Part shown: piece by piece, positions 9,534 through 20,277 of the stretch | How the letters are laid out: each line of letters starts with the position of its first letter | How positions within the stretch are numbered: the first letter of the stretch is position 1 | DNA from: Phymatolithon calcareum | Taxonomy: Eukaryota > Rhodophyta > Florideophyceae > Hapalidiales | Reading direction: 5' to 3' | Assembly: GCA_977006965.1 (NCBI GenBank) | Contig: OZ345374.1 | Location: forward strand, 1,426,001 to 1,490,000 | DNA length: 64,000 bases | Program-made: the position numbers and the translations under genes | The notes under the pieces: model-generated | Told to the model about the DNA's origin: nothing | The model's database searches: none | Seen by the model: the letters and a program-made list of their open reading frames with translations, nothing else

Positions 9534-10775
9534 ATTTGAACGCACAGGCTGGCACACTGGTTGTGGTCGGATTTTGCCCAGGCGGAAAGTCAGGGCGCAG
9601 CGAAGTTGCGACATTTATAGAGTCTAGTATTGGATCAACAAAGATTAGGGAGACAGTATGATCACTTAGCAGTATGATAATTGGATCAATGGAAGTTTCG
9701 GGAAGCTTTCAGAACGGTCCTGTCTGATCACCGAACATGTTCACACATGTATCTTGATCAATACAATCATAACGCCTTGGACTGGGTATCATATTCATAG
9801 TTCTAGGCTAATCTAATAATACTCTAGATTTTCAAGGGAAAATAGAAGCAGTTGCGAAGGGTAATCAATGGTGTATTTTGAGGAAAGTCACAAAATGCAC
9901 TAATGGACATAAGAAAGGGGTAGTTGGGGATAACACGTGTACGTGGATTGACAGTAGAGGTATCACACGTGTAAGACGTTGGACGTCACAAAATGACTCT
10001 TCGCGCCGAACTCAAACCTTGTCATGAGGACGAGAATTCCGAAAAACCTTAGCAACTCCGTCACTGTTGTCTCCTTTCGACCGACTCTTCAGACCTGAGC
10101 GCACGACCAAGCAAAATTTTTTCGAAGGTGTCCCTGGGGAAGCGTCCTCACAAAGTAATCACACAACACATGGTGCCTAATTGGCAATAGAACAACTTTC
10201 GTATAAGAAATCCCCGTTTGGAGTGCGTACTCTCCAGAACTGGCCGGAAAGCCGTCCCCAACTTGACGCTCCTATTGCGGCACTACATGAGCAAAAGCTT
10301 TCGGTTTGTGGTCGGGTGTGTCGACATCAAGTTCCTGTTGCGATGCCTGGTCCAAGATCCTTGCAATGCGTACGCGAAAGAGCCGGTAAGAGTGCGTTGA
10401 GAGTCTCTGAAGCTTGTATCGAGCCTTTTGTGTGCTTCTGGGGAGGTTCTGGATGCGACTGCGGGCAATGAACCGGCGTTTCGCAATGAAGATTGGCGAA
10501 GACGAGAACTGTAAGCAATCCATGGCGGTCCTGCACTTTGCCAGTGTTGGCTTGGATACGGCTCGTGAGCGTCTGCAATGTCATCGTCAGCATTGCCTGC
10601 TTTGTGCGGGGTTTGAAAAGCACAAGTTGGCACACTGGGTTTGGTCGGGTTGTTCCCTTGCGGAAAGCCAAGGCCGGCGCGAAGCGCCGACCTTTATAGA
10701 AAAAACAATGGATCAAAGATGACTTGGCAGTATGAGAATTGGATCAATGGAAGAATCTGGAAGCCGCTTCGCGGC
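9534..10775 (+). repeat. Direct repeats (9534-9720 and 10605-10775) bounding an unrecognised insert in PB2
   Basis: The two blocks share GGCTGGCACACTGG / AGTTGGCACACTGG, then TGCGGAAAGCCAAGG-like sequence, ACCTTTATAGA, GGATCAA, and AATTGGATCAATGGAAG. Between them lie about 880 bp without a recognised gene; a plus-strand frame (10414-10722) has a Cys/His cluster (CHRQHCLLC) that leads straight into the right repeat. The block interrupts PB2 coding. It may be a small LTR-like or tandemly duplicated element; no TSD was identified. Confidence 0.45.
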
Positions 10776-11482
10776 TTCCTAGCCCGCTGCAGGCGCGCCG
10801 ATGTGCTTACAGTGTAAACACCTGTAAGCTGTAAGCAGCGGTTCTAGGGTTTGCCCTTGGTGATCGTTCATGGTGTAAGTACGCATCGAAACCTATGGTA
10901 CTGTAATGACTGTAATGCTATATGTAATGGCTTGCTGTAAATGCAAGCTGTAATGACAATTTGAAGGGAGCTATTTGTATAGGAGTATGATAGTGGCGTT
11001 GGACGCCACACTTTGACGTTTACAGTCTTGACTGTCTTAATCATACTCTTCTTAAGAGGGTGCCGAACTAGAACCCATTTTATGCGATATGAAGTGACTC
11101 TTTCGAAGAGAAACTCCTGAACCGTACGGGTCACCTTTTTTGACTGGAAAATGGCTCCCTACAGTCTGCATCACTCTGCAAGACGGGTTACCTATGGTGC
11201 CTTGATGTGCACTCATGCAGTGACCACTCGGCGCGGGTCTTTTTCTCCTGGCATGACGGGTTTGGTTCTAGTGGATGACCAGCATATTTTCGTTCCTATC
11301 ACCGAACGACTCGCTTTTAAGTTAATTCTTGGAATACTCCTCATCTAGAACGCAAGCCTGCCTTCCAATTATGGCGCAAAAGATCCGCTCCGCATTCTTT
11401 TTACAAACTTTTTTGAGCTTTCAAATCGCTTCTCAGTTGAGGGGTATACCGCCAATTGAGGGGTCCGTCAAATAGATACTAG

Positions 11483-11826
11483 GGGCGCCAGGCACCTCAA
11501 TAAAATGCTTAATTACACTGCGTCTTAAATTACATCTATTTACAAAGCGACTATTGGTAATGTAGGACTTTCTTGGACTTCCGACCCCTGTATGATAGGG
11601 AGCGATTTGCTAAAGTAGGGAACCCTAAATTAAGGACATCCTGCAGAGGCATAGGGAACAATCTCGAGGGAACCGGGAAAGTGCACTTTAGCAAAAAAAT
11701 GTTAACATCCTATTGGGCCACAGAAAAAAAGGTCGGAGACCCTTGAAAAAATTAAGGAAATACTATGCCCCTTAATTACACTACATTTTTTGACGGGTCA
11801 CTACATGCAAAATGAACAACTACAGT
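11483..11826. other. No feature recognised
   Basis: AT-rich DNA between PB2 and the LINE B tail. No coding frame, RNA gene or clear repeat boundary was seen. Confidence 0.5.
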
Positions 11827-12135
11827 ATACAGCAGATGTTCTTTTTTTGCAACTGTTTAGTTGTTTATTTGAAAGCCCTCATTAAAACTCCTAAGACATT
11901 TTTTTTTTGAATTTTGAATTTATTAAACGCCCTCAGAAACACTCATAAGACTGTAAGGGAGATGCGTTTCAGATGCTACTACCTTGGTAGCTCCGTTAAA
12001 GCCCGCAAAAGCTCGTTGCTATCGTCATAGCCCTAGCTGCAAAAACCCTCCTCCAGAGAAGGTGGAGGGAAAAGCTTAGAGTCCACTTGTCCTGTTCGTA
12101 GGAATCTCAGCGTCGCCGTTCTATTTTGTCTTGGT

Positions 12136-15100
12136 CTATTCCATGTCGTCATAAAAGACGATTGTGAGGAATAGTACTTTGTCAAGTGCCTTTTCAGTCT
12201 CACTAGTCTCCTCTTCTGTTAGTCGATATCTTTGAAGGTACACTTCGAGCTTGTTCATGAGAGTTGGTACGATTTCACCGAATTTGTCTTCCAGAAGTGT
12301 GGTACTCAATGGGGGAAAACGTCCGAATGCCCATTTAATCGCCAATTGGCGGTGACGTGCTTTCGGTAGTCAGATGATGGCGGGAGTAGACCCGGGAATA
12401 TCATAAGGAATATTCCTCTTTCTGCTCGCCTCCAAGCCTTCTCCTTCGTCTTTAAAGAGCAGGTCCCTCAACGATTTTGCTGAAACTCGCTGCTTGAGAT
12501 AGGTTAGTGCCGTCTCGAATAGGTCGTGATGTAACATTGATGATATGTCACGACACACCCATTACAATTCCTCAACGTCTCTTTCCTCTCTTGGGACTGC
12601 GAGCAAGCCCATTTTCCTTGTTCTGGCTCGTTCAAGCATTCGTAACGCTAGAATTAATCTTCTGTCTTCCGCATTATGTATGCGACAGAGAAGACGAAGT
12701 CTCGCGGTTCGATTTTTTGCGATTGGACCAAATAATTGTCCAAAAAAAGTCTTCTCCACGTCTGCAATAGCTGTTTGAACTCTTGTCGTCCATGGCGTCA
12801 GGTGCATGGCATATTCCCATCTTGGCTGTATCAAGGCCTTGTACATCTTGATTGCTTTTAACGGGCTGAGTCCCCGGGCTGTTACACCAAGGGATCTCAG
12901 CTGATACACTGCTATCTTGGCCTGTCGGATGCGTTCAAGCATTTTCTTGTCGGTAACTCCCTCACTGCCGAGTGATATGCCAAGGTATGGGACTTCTTTG
13001 ACTTTTGTCAGCGTTTTCCCGGAAAGCTTGAATGTGGGTGATCTTGTGCCTTCGGAGAGAAGAACTTCGCTCTTCCCGGCTTTCGTGTTCCACCTCATTT
13101 GTCTATCTCTTGCCCATTGCGAAGAAATATTTAACAGTCTCTGTAGTCCGACTGGTGATTTTGCCGTTAGGAGCACGTCGTCCGCGAAAAGAACTGCTGC
13201 CACGTCGGCAACATCCCTTGGAACTTGGCTTATTCTTTCTGCGAATTCGTCCATGAATAGATTATACAAACTTGGGCTCAGCGGGGATCCCTGAGGTACT
13301 CCCCTGTCGATTAGAAACCACTTTTTCTGGGGATCGCCAATCGTTGATACCCAGGACGGTGTCAAGAAAGCCTCGATCATCTCGCATAGGTTTTGTGGTA
13401 GAACAACTCTCATTCGCTCTTGCAAGTACTTTCGTGGGACTGTGTCGTACGCTGCCGTCAAGTCCAATACTGCAATACATCCCTGCCCTCGGTTCTGTAG
13501 TTCCAGAGCCCTTAAGATTGCTAGCTCCGTGCTCTTGCCTTTTTAGAATCCCAGTTGGATTCTGTGGTTCTTGTATCTTCGGCGGAGCATAATATCCAGT
13601 GCTGACTCAATAATCTTTCGGACTTGACTCAGTAAAGATATTGGTCGGAAATTTTTTGGATCGTCATGGGCTCCTTTCTTGTGCAGCGGGACTAAGAGAG
13701 CTTTTAGCCACGCTGTCGGGAGAACTCCACATCTTCCGCAGGCTGTCCACAGCTCAAAGACGAGGTCTGCACTTCTATCCAGGTCAGCTTTCATCATTTC
13801 GGTCTTCACCTCATCCAGCCCTGGGGCCTTCTTGGTCGGAGCTTTGAGGAGTGCGTTTCTGATAAGGACGCGCATATGCGAAGGGCAACGGAAATAGGAG
13901 GATCTTTGTCGCCATCCTCCTTCATCTCGGCATGTCTGGGACACGTGAGCAGTGAACAGTGTTTTGTGCAATGGACGGCCAGTCATCTTGTTCCTTGACG
14001 TTCTTCTTGTCCTCATCTTCTGCATTCTAGCGATTTGCTCAATCGCCTTGGACCCATCCTTTTCTTCTACATCATCTAGGTATTCTTGATACTGCTGCCG
14101 CTTTCTTTTGTTCACCAACTTCCGTATCTCTTTACGGCATTCCTCATATCGCTGCCAAGCCTCCTCTGAATCCTGTTCACGAGCTTTCTTGTGTAGTTTC
14201 TTGCGACGTTTAGACATCCGTTCAAGAGTTGTGTTCCAAAACGGTTTGTAGCGCAGCGGGGTTGTTTTCTTCTGTCTCCATGGTTCACATAGCATTTCGA
14301 CACTTCTGTCGTATAGTCGGTCTAGTTGTTCACGGGAACTGCACCGTTTCAAATCCTCGACGATTCCTGGAATGGTCTTTCCGTATATTTCCCGAACATG
14401 CTCTTGCATTCTGTCATCCCTCCATAGCTTCACCGATATTCGAGGCTTTTGGACCCTTCTATGCTCTTGTCGAGTCGGGAAACTGGTTGTTACTGGTCGG
14501 TGTTGCGTATTACCAGTCCATACATCTGTTGGTGAACTGACCGCTGTCGGTGTAATGCCTTTGCTTACGAAAAAGTCGATGTTGCTCTTATAGCGCTTTG
14601 TGCGGAAACTGAAACCTGTCCAGGTTTTAACATCCCAGTTCTTAGCTGCTGCCCAACGAACAATTTGGTTGCCCCTCCTATTTGAGCGTAGGTCCCATCT
14701 GAGGTGGCGAGCGTTCCAATCACCGCACACAATTGCCTTGCCTCGTGCATATGTATTCACCATGGTGAGGCATTTGTCAGTTTCAGATCTGGTTGCTGCC
14801 GGCGATATATAGACAGCTCCAACTTTCGTATCTCCCACTTGCGCGATAATCAATTGGAAATTTGTTTCCGCGTGCTTGAAGATCAGTCGGCTTCCACAAA
14901 GGTTGCGGAAGAAAAGAGAGACACCTCCAGAGTTTCGACCAGTCTGAGGAGGCGGGCGCACTGCGTTGAAGGAGAAGAAATCAGCCCGAATTTTCCCTTC
15001 TGGTCTCAAATGTGTTTCTGTTATTGCCACCATGTCGATTCCATGGTTTCTCATCATTTTCTCTAGGTACGTTGGGGTTTCCGGGGAGCCGCCAACATTT

Positions 15101-15186
15101 AAGGTTGCCAGACGCCACCTCTTCTTAAATAGCATTCTTCGTGGTTGTCTCTTGGGGACCCGCAAGAGCGTCTGATGTCGTATCAT
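12136..15186 (-). pseudogene. LINE A ORF2: APE endonuclease plus reverse transcriptase, three nonsense codons
   Basis: One frame of 1016 codons, with no frameshift, is interrupted by TAA at 13543-13545, TAA at 12562-12564 and TGA at 12370-12372. Order: APE endonuclease (RLATLNVGG, AITETHLR, AVYISP, CGDWNARHLRWD, YKSNIDFFV, TQHRPV), basic linker (KRRKKLHKKAREQ), RT (GLDEVKTEMM, FRPISLLS, AVLDLTAAYDTVP, RGVPQGSPLSPSLYN, VLFADDVLL, WNTKAGKSEVL, PYLGISLG), then a C-terminal domain with IPYD...PAII and ALDKVLFLTIVFYDDME at the end. The first stop follows LGF, where the LINE K relative has Gln (CAA to TAA). The last replaces an Arg present in LINE A copy 2. Confidence 0.9.
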
Positions 15187-15535
15187 TTGGAACTTCGGAA
15201 TTGTGGTTCGAGTCTTCTACTGCCCCTTGCGCAGCTATTTCGGCCGCTTCTGGGATGGCGATTTCAGCTGCTCCTGGATTAACTTCTGTTTGTAAGCCAG
15301 GTGGGACATCATCCGTCTCTCTGTCAGTAGTATCTGTGTTCCCTGTCGCATTGCACTGTTCCGGACGAAAATCTGGTGACACCAGGTTTCGCCTCTCTGC
15401 GGTCACTGCGCTCTCCACACAAAGGTCGAAGAATCTTCTGTTGGCAGCTTTCGCCATTCCTTGGTACCAATCTCGCGGAACAATATTGTCTGCCTTTGCC
15501 GCACAGTATCTCGCTCTTCCCCGTACCTTCCCCAT
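15125..15535 (-). CDS. LINE A ORF1-like protein (136 aa)
   Basis: The frame opens at the first base of the element (MGKVRGRARYCAAKAD) and ends in TAA at 15125-15127. It is 136 aa, with a basic N-terminus and an acidic, Ala/Pro/Thr-rich remainder; no zinc knuckle or coiled coil is visible. It overlaps ORF2. An internal ORF2 ATG lies just before the ORF1 stop (AATGCTATTTAA), an arrangement that would suit termination-reinitiation, though this is inference. Because the element may be 5'-truncated, this could be only the end of a longer ORF1. Confidence 0.55.
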   Translation of the reverse strand: MGKVRGRARYCAAKADNIVPRDWYQGMAKAANRRFFDLCVESAVTAERRNLVSPDFRPEQCNATGNTDTTDRETDDVPPGLQTEVNPGAAEIAIPEAAEIAAQGAVEDSNHNSEVPNDTTSDALAGPQETTTKNAI

Positions 15536-15941
15536 ACTCCTAAGACTGTACGGGAGCAGCTTTTCGTAACTTGCTCATTCTAGTATATCGCCTGGTCCCT
15601 AATACAGGGACTCGTCGTTTTCCATATTGTCAGTTATGGTGACGCTGTAGAGTAGTATGGCGTCTAATGCCTTTTCCGTTCTTATCAGATCTCCGGAGTC
15701 CAGTCCATACTTTGTTAGGTTCATACGTATGGTCTCCATGTGGCGCTCTGCTGCCGTTCCGAATGTATTCGATATTAGCGTCGTGCTCACTTGAAGGAAC
15801 CTTCCGCTTGCGTATTTTATGGCCAGCTGTCGATGTCTCACCTTGGTAAACCTGAGGATGGCTGGGATCTCATCCGGTTTGTCGTACGGTATTTTCCTCT
15901 TTCTTCTTGCTTCGAGCCTTGTGCCTTCCATACAGTAGATG

Positions 15942-16812
15942 GTGATATTATGACTGTTGGGGCTCATCTGTAGTCTGACGGTTGGCGGCTGTGGTTGTGA
16001 ATGTAAGGGTACGCTGGTCTTCTCTTTAACACAAGGAAACCCCTTTTTTTGAAATAGTTTTGCAAAGGAATGGACATCGGGGCTCCCTATAATTATTGTT
16101 ATGGTCAAAGTGCCCGGAGCTATTCATGTAGCATGTCGGCATGTCGTCCATCTGAAACGAAAGTTCGATGGCAAAGGGGAGTCGACAAAGTGCCTAGGCG
16201 CGATTCCATCGTTGATGAACATAAATTTGTCGCCTCACGCGTCTCCTGCATATGTCGTAGTCCTCAAATCTCTGCTCATAAACACGTCTACTCTGCGTGC
16301 AACCACTTCTGTCATACACCTTCACTCCAAATTAATATGTAAACTTCTCTTGTGGGTCGTGAGAGATACAAATTTTGTTGCCTCGTAAGACGTAAAAATA
16401 ACTAACTCGGATTCAGGTAACAAGGATCACTAGCAATTTGCTTTAAACACACTAAATTAATGTGCGGAATACGGTCGCGCAGCTTTTGAGCAGATTTCAA
16501 AGGCAGCGCTAGCTCAGATCGGCTCCTTCGGAAGACCGGCGCAATCAAGTGAACAGGAAAGATGCCATGCGCAGTGTCTGCCGTGCGCGCAGCAGTAGCA
16601 GGGGCTCAAGTTCGCGGAGGCAAGTTGCATATATAGCAATACCCTGTTGTTCATGTCCGTTCTTATTCTTCAGCCTTCTGGATTCCATTGTCTCAATGAG
16701 GGGCCTTTTTTCCGTAAATTAGGTTTGATGTAATATTTTTGGCCAGTTTCAATTCATTGCAAAGCAACCCGCCTCAAATACATCAATGGAAGTCGCGTAT
16801 GTCCGTTGCACT
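15942..16812. other. No gene recognised
   Basis: DNA between LINE B and LINE A copy 2. It is the presumed target DNA of both LINEs. Short frames on both strands show no family resemblance. Confidence 0.45.
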
Positions 16813-16824
16813 AGCTGCAGTGTT

Positions 16825-17426
16825 CCTCAAGAAGGGAGTTTGAGCAAAATCGTTGCGGAATTTGCTCTCCAAAGAAGGAGATATCTTGGAGTCCAACAGG
16901 AAAAGGAAAATTCCGTACGAGCAGCCTCGGTCCACACCGGCGATCATCAGACTCTCGAGAACACGGCACCCCCAATTAGTGGTAAAGTGGGCATTCGGTC
17001 GGTTCCCCCCATTGAGCACATTATTTCTCGCGGACAAGTTCGGTGATACTGTACTAACCGTCATGAGCTACCTCGAGGAATACCATGGCAGATATCAACT
17101 ATTCAAAGAGGAGATTAATATCACCGAAAAAGCTCTAGACAAGCTACTCTTCTTCACTGTCGTCTTTCATGGCGACATGGAATAGACAAGGCGTCAACTG
17201 AGCTGCGACCCTAAGCCCCATAGGAAATCTGACCAGCGGACTCCAAGCTTTTCCCTCCCCCCTTTTTCCGGGAGAGGGTTTTTGCAGCTAGAGCTACGAC
17301 GTTAACGGATTACACGGATTTGAGTAGATGATCGAAGCTACAAGAGCGTAGCTGCTGAGAGTATCTCCCTTGCACTCTCATGAGTGCTTCTGAGGGCGTT
17401 TAATAAATTCCAAATTCAAAAAAACC
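16825..17426 (+). mobile_element. LINE A copy 2, 5'-truncated 3' end
   Basis: It encodes the ORF2 C-terminus (KSLRNLLSKEGD, RKRKIPYEQPRSTPAIIRL, KWAFGRFPPLST, ending FFTVVFHGDME, stop at 17183-17185), with one in-frame TGA near 16840. A 3' UTR follows, ending GGGCGTTTAATAAATTC and an A run. TSD AGCTGCAGTGTT at 16813-16824 and 17427-17438, perfect. It lies 67 bp left of the inverted glycosyltransferase duplication. Confidence 0.85.
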
Positions 17427-17493
17427 AGCTGCAGTGTTTGCTTCTGTTGTGAATCTCAAATATTTCACAGCTTCAGGACGAGGCTTTCGAATC

Positions 17494-20277
17494 ACCATGT
17501 GCAATGACTGTACTGAAAAGAGTTGCCATATATACTCTTCCAAACAGAAGCCCCCTGCATAGCTGGGTGGACACAGTGTGACAATAATGCAAGCGCAACC
17601 CCGGCAAGCTCGAAAGAGGGAACACCAATCCACCGTCTGGAATTGCAATCCCGTACAGTGTGCTGAGCTGGACGAGCCTGTGGCCTCTTGGTGATTATTA
17701 AGCACCAAGGAGCAAATTCCGCTTCCGACAAAGCCTACCATCGCAGACTTCCTAGCCACTGAATGTTTCGTCTCGGACAAGCCCGTGTTAACATTCTAGG
17801 TTGCGAGACCGAAATTGGTACTCATAGGGACTCTAGGAAGGTTACCGGTAATACAGAAGCGCAGTGCATGCAATCGCGCCGTCGAGATGGAGATCGATTC
17901 GACAATGTGTGGTTGTAGTGTGCCCTCTGATCACTGTGGCTTCAATGTGCGGGACGCACGGGTTATAAAGCATTTTTAAACAAGGGCCATACTACATTTG
18001 AAAAATGAGGATGCAATGATCGAAAGCGAAGGCATGTTCAGCAAGCTTTCTGGTGCGACCAGAGAGAGGGGCAGCATTCCTGTTCCGGTGATTTTTCAGT
18101 GATAAACATGGATTATCGAACTGTGCTTGTCCACGCTTCCACTCGATCTGCGCCAATCTGTGTTGACCTTAACGTTGATCGCGATCTCAGGGTTATTCAA
18201 GTCTTTGGGACTTTCGTTGACATCGTGTTACAACGGAGCTGTTCCGGGGGTCGTCGGCGTTGAAGGATAAGCCCCTCCGATATGACCCTGTGAAAGTAGG
18301 TGACCATAGACCCAAAGGGCTCCGGGGCTGGTACCGTTGTGTCTATACAACGATCCAGTACTGTGCCGTATGTATATCCCTCTTCACCTTCGATTTGCTA
18401 CAGTATCTCTGATGTAAAGCTGCACAAGAGGATGCAAAGGCAGATGACTGCCAAAATTCGGGCCATGGAACATCCAAGGCGTTCCCAATGGATTCCCTGC
18501 AATGTTCTCCAACGCACGCACTGCCCCCAACTTTTACATCATCACAATCAGAACCCACAACCTTCTTCCTTCTCCAAACAAGGGCCACTAAGAAAACGAG
18601 CAAATACTCCACACGAACATCCATCACGGAGAGCGCCTCGCCACCAAGGATGCCGACCTCCTCTGCAATGGCAGGTGTCCTCGCTTTCCTCGTCCTCTTT
18701 TCATTCCCATTTCGCGCGCTCGCCGCCGACTCCGCAACACCACCGGCCCCACTCGAGTTCGTAACGACGTATTGTGGCGGAACCTCCTCCGTTGCCGGTG
18801 TGCACGTACTCGCCGAAAGCCTGATACGCACGGGGCACCGCGAAGGGCTCACTGTCTTCGCAAGTGCGAGTGCAGCCTCCGATGAGTTGCGCCTGCTGCA
18901 CACAATCCCGCTAGTCACTGTTGTTTCAGCGCCGTCGCTTCGAACGTTTTGTCCGTTAGGACGCACAGATGTCGGCGAGTGCGACCACCTGCGGCTCGTG
19001 CTTTTCCGAGCTCCAGAGCTCTCTTCCACTGCCAATATCGTCTTTCTCGCCCACGACTCCGTCGTGCTCTCGCCACTGGACGACCTCGCCACCGCTGCAT
19101 CGTTTTCTGCTGTAAGAGCCACTCATGCCGATGGCTTCGCGCTAGACACACTTGTGGTCCGCCGCGACGAAGCTGTGGCACAGACTTTACAACAATCGTT
19201 CTGCACCGCAAACGCGGATGACGAGGAGATATTGCGTGCCACCGTGCCGGTCGAGGTATGGAGCCCTCTCGATGATACATATGGCGTACCCGCCGAGCAG
19301 TTGGATGCGTCGTGGTACAAACAGGCGGGAATGACGCCAAAGGTGGTTCGATTCGCGCATGCACCGCGTCCGTGGAAATGGTGGGTCTCGGCAGACAGGT
19401 TCTCACTTGTGGCCGGTGCGCACTGGTGCGAGGCGGCAGCACGCACACCATATGAATGTGGATGGGGTCGCTCGGAACTACCACCAACAAATGAGACGGT
19501 ACCCGTGCCGCTCAGAGCGCCCGGTCAGCCGACAGCGGCGAGCACCGCATTAAAGTTTGGCGTTCTCCTATCGACTTATCGGCGACCGACATGGCGTGCA
19601 TTGGTGAGGCATTACCAATTAATGAAATGGGTTTCGAAGGTCGTTCTTGTGTGGCATGACCCTGACGCGGACCCGCCATCTACGGATGAGTTTGGCCGCA
19701 ATGTGCTCATCGTACGACCGGGGACGGATTCTCTCAATAATCGTTTCATGATACCGGAGAGCGGGCTGCCGGAGGCAGTGTATGTGTGTGATGATGACAT
19801 GTGGGTGACGGAGAAGAGTCTGCAGCACGCCTTCGGGGTATGGCGCGGAAATTCGCGACGGCTGGTCGGGCTCTTTCCGCGAAAATGGGGAAGTGAAGAG
19901 CTCCGGTACTCCGCGAAAGTCTCGGACGGTTACAATATGGCATTGACAAAGGGTGTATTTGTGCATCGCGCGTTTCTGTTCATGTACGAAAGACTACTGC
20001 CGGGAAAGGTGAAGGCGCTAGTGGACCGACACAACAATTGTGAAGACATTTTGATGAACGTGATGGCAACACGATACACGGGAATGGCGCCATTGCATGT
20101 GATGGTGGAAGAAAAGATACTCGATCTTGGTCATCATGGTGGCATTTCGAAACGCGGTGCCCATTTTCTCACGCGGGCGCAATGTGTTGAAGACATCGTC
20201 CGTGTTATGGAGATCGAAAGTTGGGAACCGCCAATTACTCCAGGATCCATGTCGGTGCGCCCACTGAAAAATCGTGA
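17494..20277 (+). repeat. Segmental duplication, copy 1 (inverted partner 33083-35879)
   Basis: About 2.8 kb holding a glycosyltransferase gene and roughly 1.15 kb of its upstream DNA is repeated in inverse orientation at 33083-35879. The right boundary is within the last codons of the gene: copy 1 reads CTGAAAAATCGTGAAATAA, copy 2 reads CTGAAAAATCGCGAGTGG. The left boundary is at ACCATGTGC (17494), just beyond the LINE A copy 2 TSD. Copies differ by scattered substitutions and small indels in the upstream part. Confidence 0.9.

Larger units (their letters stand above)
8055..11482 (-). mobile_element. piggyBac-like element PB2, decayed, opposite orientation to PB1
   Basis: The termini are CTAGTGTCAATTTGAC (8055-8070) and GTCAAATAGATACTAG (11467-11482), imperfect inverted repeats, with CTCCATTGAGG and CCAATTGAGG just inside. 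The transposase runs on the minus strand from a degenerate N-terminus (PGEKDPRRVV near 11250, KWVLVRHPLKKS near 11060) through a DDE segment (9416-8640) to a C-terminus near 8130. PB1 and PB2 are back to back, separated only by CTACTAG. An unrelated repeated sequence fills about 9534-10775. Confidence 0.6.
11898..15535 (-). mobile_element. LINE A, near-complete (3638 bp), inserted into LINE B
   Basis: The element is flanked by a perfect 11-bp TSD, ACTCCTAAGAC at 11887-11897 and 15536-15546. On the minus strand it begins directly with ATGGGGAAGG, the start of ORF1, and ends in TTTAATAAATTC followed by an A run (plus-strand T run 11899-11908). It carries a short ORF1 and an ORF2 with APE-type endonuclease and RT. 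This architecture fits the Jockey/I-like group of APE LINEs. Loss of any 5' UTR suggests 5' truncation exactly at or very near the ORF1 start. Confidence 0.9.
11839..15929 (-). mobile_element. LINE B, 5'-truncated, split by LINE A
   Basis: The LINE B parts are 15547-15929 (C-terminal coding RRKRKIPYDKPDEIPAILRF to ENDESLY, stop at 15599, then 3' UTR) and 11839-11886 (last part of the 3' UTR and a short A tail). Its own TSD is ATACAGCAGATG (11827-11838) and ATACAGTAGATG (15930-15941), 11 of 12. A short copy at 46346-46474 shows the uninterrupted 3' UTR, confirming that LINE A interrupts it. Confidence 0.85.

Noticed and set aside
15141-15569. 142-codon plus-strand frame
   Set aside because: Antisense to LINE A ORF1 and crosses the TSD into LINE B.
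18343-19122. Long antisense frame (259 codons) over the glycosyltransferase, with a matching one at 34238-34957
   Set aside because: It is the GC-rich shadow of a real gene; it appears in both copies only because the sense gene is duplicated, and it shows no domain.
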